In this document: piece by piece, positions 60,831 through 64,000 of the stretch
Layout of the letters: every line of letters begins with the position of its first letter
Numbering within the stretch: position 1 is the first letter of the stretch
Assembly: GCA_036563615.1 (NCBI GenBank)
Contig: DATCMB010000009.1
Location: forward strand, 1 to 64,000
Length of the DNA stretch: 64,000 bases
Source: Candidatus Binatia bacterium
GTDB taxonomy: Bacteria; Desulfobacterota; Binatia; UBA12015
Direction of reading: 5' to 3'
The notes under the pieces: generated by a model
Databases searched by the model: none
What the model saw: only the letters and a program-made list of their open reading frames with translations
Told to the model about the DNA's origin: nothing
Program-made: the position numbers and the translations under genes

Positions 60831-63800
60831 TCACCCGCCGACGACGCGGGCCTCGCGGAAGAAGTCGGCCGGCATCGGCGTCGCGAGCCGCCACACCACG
60901 TTGATCGGCCGCTCGCCGTGCCAGCTCACGACCTCGGCCGAGCCGAGCAGCATGTAGGGCTGTGTGCGGCCGCGCGTGTCGTCCGCCGCATCCCGGACGA
61001 AGAGCAGCGGCGTGACGCCAGCAGCGCGCGGGTCGACGTGGCGCAAGCCGGGCTCGCGGTCGGGAACCGCGTGATTTTGCGATTGCCAGTGCAGCTCGGT
61101 CGGCGAGATCGCGTAGTCCTTGTACATGGTGGTCGGCGTGTAGTCGCGCTCGGACTTGCGGAGCGTCACGAAGAGCAGGTCGGTACGCGTACGACGCTCG
61201 AGGAAGACGCCCTGCTGCGGTCGGAGGACGCGGCCATGCTGGGTGACGACGTCGAACGCGGCCATGATCTGGACGAGCGAGTAGCGGCAGTGCAGCAGCA
61301 GGGGTACGTCCGAGCCGCCGTCGCCCGGTAGCTCGAGCGGCCGCGGCTCGTGCTCGATGCGCGCGAGCAGCACTTCGAAGAGCGCCAGCATCTCCGCGCG
61401 CAGCGCCGGCGACCACAGGCGTCGCAGCACCCCTGCGAGATCCACGGGGGCTTCGCGGTCGAACGTCGCCGCGAGCATCAGCCAGCGCCGGCGCGCTCGC
61501 TCATCCGATGCGTGTGGGTCAGGCGGCTCCGGGTGCTGCAGAGCACCGATCCACTGCGTCAAGCATTCGGGATCGTCGAAGGTGAGCAGCGTCTCGAGGC
61601 GCCGCGCGAGCTCCTCGTCATCCAGCGTCGCGTCCGGTGCGGGCAGGCCCGCCGCGCGACGTAGATCGAGCCAGGTACGGCCGTTGCGATAGACGTCGTC
61701 GAGCTCGAGCGCCGCGTGCTCGAGGAAGTCGGCGAGCCCGATGTCCTCGCGCCGCGTCTCGCCGAGCACGCGACGCAGCTCCTGCGCGAGGTGGCGCGGC
61801 GCGCTGCTGAGCGCGCGCCGGACGTTCTCGAGGACGCGCTGCTGCGCCTCTCGCTCGAGCCGGATCGCGCAGCCGGACGGCAACAGCGGAAAGCCCTCCT
61901 CGATCTCGCGCGGGAGCGCGCGGCGCGTCGCCCCGGTCAGCGCGCGGAAGCGGAGATCGAACCGGAAGCGCTCGTGCGGCTTGCCGATGAAGTCGAGCAC
62001 GGTGACGCAGTCCTTGTCCTCGTGACGGCGGAGACCGCGGCCGAGCTGCTGCAGGAACACGGTCGCGCTCTCGGTCGGCCGCAGCATCAGGATCGTGTCG
62101 ACCTCCGGGATGTCGACGCCTTCGTTGAACACGTCGACCGCGAACAGAACGTTCACTTCGCGCTCGCGCAGGCGGCGGATCGCGTCGGCGCGCTCATCGG
62201 ACAGATGCTCGCCGGTCACGGCGAGCGCCGGGATGCCGGCCGCCGTGAAGCGCTCGGCCATGAAGCGCGCGTGTGCGACGCCCACGCAGAAGCCCAGCGC
62301 CCGCATGCGACGCGGGTTCGCGACGTGGTCGCGCACCGCTCGCAGGACCAGTTGCGCGCGCGCATCGTCGCCCGTCAGCACGCCCTCGAGCTGGACGGGG
62401 TCGTAGCCGCGCCGCCACGTGATGCGCGACAGATCGACGTGGTCCGCGATGCCGAAGTACTGGAAGGGGACGAGCAGCGCGCGGTCGATCGCGTCCCAGA
62501 GGCGAAGCTCTGCTGCGACGCGATGGTCGAACCAGCGCGTCACGTCCTCGCCGTCGGCGCGCTCGGGTGTCGCGGTCAGCCCGAGGAGCTCCTTCGGACG
62601 CAAGCGTCGGAGCAGGCGATCGTAGGTCGGTGCCGCTGCGTGGTGGAACTCGTCGACGATCACGACGTCGAAGGCGTCGGGTGCGAGACGGTCGACGACA
62701 CCGGGGCGCGACAGCGACTGGATCGAGGCGAAGACGTGGCGCTCGTTTTCGGGTCGATGGCCTTCGACGTAGAGCGCGCCGAAGCTCGGGTCGCGCAGCG
62801 CCATGCGGAACACTGCGCGACTCTGCTTCAGGATCTCGGCACGGTGAGCGACGAAGAGCAGACTTGGCCGATCGAGCTCGCTCCACAGGCGGCGGAAGTC
62901 GAGCGCTGCGATCACGGTCTTGCCGGTGCCGGTTGCCGCGACGATCAGGTTGCGATGGCGACCGTGCACACGACGCTCGACGTCGAGCCGCTCGAGGATC
63001 GCTTGCTGGAAGGGGTACGGATGGAGGTCGAGCGTCGGCAGGTAGCCGGCGTCGCCGTCGTCGCTGCCACGTTCGCGTGCCAGGGCGCGCTCGAAGCGCG
63101 TCGCATCGCGGTCTGGTGAGTAGGGCTCGAAGTCCTCGTCGGCCCAGTATGACTCGAACGTCTTTGCGAACTTGTCGAGCACGCGTGGGCTCTCGACGGC
63201 GGAGATCCGCACGTTCCACTCGAGCCCATCGGTGAGCGCGGCAGCGGAAAGATTCGAAGAGCCGATGTAGGCGGTCGAAAAGCCGCTCTCGCGATGGAAG
63301 AGCCACGCCTTGGCGTGCAGGCGCGTCGCACGCGTGTCGTAGGAGACGCGCACCTGCGCGCCGAGCCCGACGAGCTCGTCGAGCGCGCGCCGATCGGTCG
63401 CGCCGAGGTACGTCGTGGTCAGAACGCGCAGCGGACGGCGTCGCACCGTGGTGTGCTCCCGCAGCGCGTCGCGCAGGCGCACGAAGCCCGACCACTTCAC
63501 GAACGAGCACAGGAGATCGATCCGGTCGGCCGACGCGATCTCGCGCTCGAGCTCGTGACCGACGCGGTGCTCGTGCGGCGCGTTGGTCAGCAGGACCGAG
63601 TCCGCGAGCGGGATGCCGGGCCGCTTCGGCGGCGCACCGTCGGACAACGCCGCGCGGCGGACGAGCGCGGTGAGGAGCTTGGGTTGAATCGGCCGCTCGC
63701 GACGGTCCTCGGGCAGCAGGTCCGCGAGCTCCTCCTCGACCACCGCGAGGATGCGCTCGACGAGACGGACCTGTCGCTCGAGACGCGTCTCCTCCGGAAA

Positions 63801-63983
63801 GGTGTGCAGTGCCCACTCGAGCAGGCGACGCAGGTGGCGCGCGAGAACCTGATGGCTCGTGGCTGGATCGAGCGGCGCGACGTCGGGATCGAGCTCACCG
63901 TCGCGAGCGACGGCGGCGAGCGCGCGGGCGAGGTCGGCGGTGACGAGCTCTTCGTAGAGGCCGGGGACGAGCTTGCGGAACAC
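60831..63983 (-). CDS. PLD-nuclease/DEAD helicase/DUF3427 protein
   Basis: 1,050 residues from the GTG at 63983; no stop precedes it within the window, so a slightly longer N-terminus is possible. Residues from about 130 to 300 are a phospholipase-D-type nuclease domain (HAKAWLFH...YIGSSNLS, the HxK-S/N motif once). The SF2 helicase follows: Walker A ATGTGKT near 350, DEFHH near 440, GLTATP, and FNEGVDIPEVDTI and QQLGRGLRR in the second lobe. The C-terminal 200 residues (YTPTTMYKDYAISPTELHWQSQ) are DUF3427. Proteins of this architecture are linked to defence islands and DNA processing. It acts alone here. Confidence 0.93.
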   Translation of the reverse strand: MFRKLVPGLYEELVTADLARALAAVARDGELDPDVAPLDPATSHQVLARHLRRLLEWALHTFPEETRLERQVRLVERILAVVEEELADLLPEDRRERPIQPKLLTALVRRAALSDGAPPKRPGIPLADSVLLTNAPHEHRVGHELEREIASADRIDLLCSFVKWSGFVRLRDALREHTTVRRRPLRVLTTTYLGATDRRALDELVGLGAQVRVSYDTRATRLHAKAWLFHRESGFSTAYIGSSNLSAAALTDGLEWNVRISAVESPRVLDKFAKTFESYWADEDFEPYSPDRDATRFERALARERGSDDGDAGYLPTLDLHPYPFQQAILERLDVERRVHGRHRNLIVAATGTGKTVIAALDFRRLWSELDRPSLLFVAHRAEILKQSRAVFRMALRDPSFGALYVEGHRPENERHVFASIQSLSRPGVVDRLAPDAFDVVIVDEFHHAAAPTYDRLLRRLRPKELLGLTATPERADGEDVTRWFDHRVAAELRLWDAIDRALLVPFQYFGIADHVDLSRITWRRGYDPVQLEGVLTGDDARAQLVLRAVRDHVANPRRMRALGFCVGVAHARFMAERFTAAGIPALAVTGEHLSDERADAIRRLREREVNVLFAVDVFNEGVDIPEVDTILMLRPTESATVFLQQLGRGLRRHEDKDCVTVLDFIGKPHERFRFDLRFRALTGATRRALPREIEEGFPLLPSGCAIRLEREAQQRVLENVRRALSSAPRHLAQELRRVLGETRREDIGLADFLEHAALELDDVYRNGRTWLDLRRAAGLPAPDATLDDEELARRLETLLTFDDPECLTQWIGALQHPEPPDPHASDERARRRWLMLAATFDREAPVDLAGVLRRLWSPALRAEMLALFEVLLARIEHEPRPLELPGDGGSDVPLLLHCRYSLVQIMAAFDVVTQHGRVLRPQQGVFLERRTRTDLLFVTLRKSERDYTPTTMYKDYAISPTELHWQSQNHAVPDREPGLRHVDPRAAGVTPLLFVRDAADDTRGRTQPYMLLGSAEVVSWHGERPINVVWRLATPMPADFFREARVVGG

Positions 63984-64000
63984 GCGCCGCGTTGTCGGGT

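Overview
The window is GC-rich bacterial chromosome with short intergenic gaps, many GTG starts and many 4-base gene overlaps. The gene content points to a Gram-negative, hopanoid-making, probably aerobic soil- or water-type bacterium: a TonB-dependent receptor, apolipoprotein N-acyltransferase, phosphoheptose isomerase, an HpnB-type glycosyltransferase, an RND/MMPL exporter, sigma-54 regulators, an F420/LLM-type oxidoreductase and a Baeyer-Villiger-type monooxygenase. A deltaproteobacterial or Binatota-like lineage is possible, but nothing here fixes the taxon.

Layout. 1-12.2 kb: a YjdF-like membrane protein (cut by the window edge), a UvrA-family ATPase, an epimerase-SRPBCC fusion, dCMP deaminase next to a site-2-type protease, a deoxyhypusine-synthase-like protein beside gmhA, then a secreted protein/SGNH hydrolase pair behind a promoter with a duplicated operator-like palindrome, and an enoyl-CoA hydratase. 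12.3-17.6 kb: a lipoprotein sulfatase convergent with a lipoprotein GH29 fucosidase (a likely sulfated-fucose module), tRNA-Gly(CCC) with promoter and terminator, an apparently leaderless small gene, and a desaturase.

17.6-27.9 kb is an accessory island with AT-richer sequence and a different word composition. It encodes a roughly 1,330-residue protein of unknown function, a 1,788-residue DUF1998-type superfamily 2 helicase that overlaps it, and a small protein joining an HPD-less J-like domain to a tudor-like domain. The two-giant-protein core resembles type III Druantia (DruH/DruE). The third gene is not part of that scheme as I know it. This is the best candidate for an undescribed anti-phage system in the window. 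Just beyond it lies an exported protein made of six RPN[I/V]FGG repeats.

28.6-33.5 kb is an iron-uptake locus: a TonB receptor facing a PPOX-type protein, a PepSY membrane protein and a 59-residue membrane protein, with near-identical Fur-box-like sites at both outer ends. 33.5-41.6 kb: FMN reductase, MMPL exporter, a compact reverse-strand lipid-modification operon (CFA-synthase-like methyltransferase, PaaA-like diiron protein, alpha/beta hydrolase, desaturase) and an LLM oxidoreductase. 41.9-50.6 kb: a secreted protein, Lnt, a PDZ-like membrane protein/histidine kinase/sigma-54 regulator operon, a Pro/Thr-tailed secreted protein and small genes. 50.6-60.8 kb: a broken sigma-54 regulator remnant, BVMO, SDR, UspA, Fe-alcohol dehydrogenase, methyltransferase, HpnB, GST-like protein and an RTX-like repeat protein. 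The window ends with a PLD-helicase-DUF3427 protein, a second defence-type nuclease/helicase.

Short direct repeats recur between genes (24-26 bp units) and inside genes as low-complexity insertions. The word CGTCAAG is strongly over-represented outside the island and absent from it.
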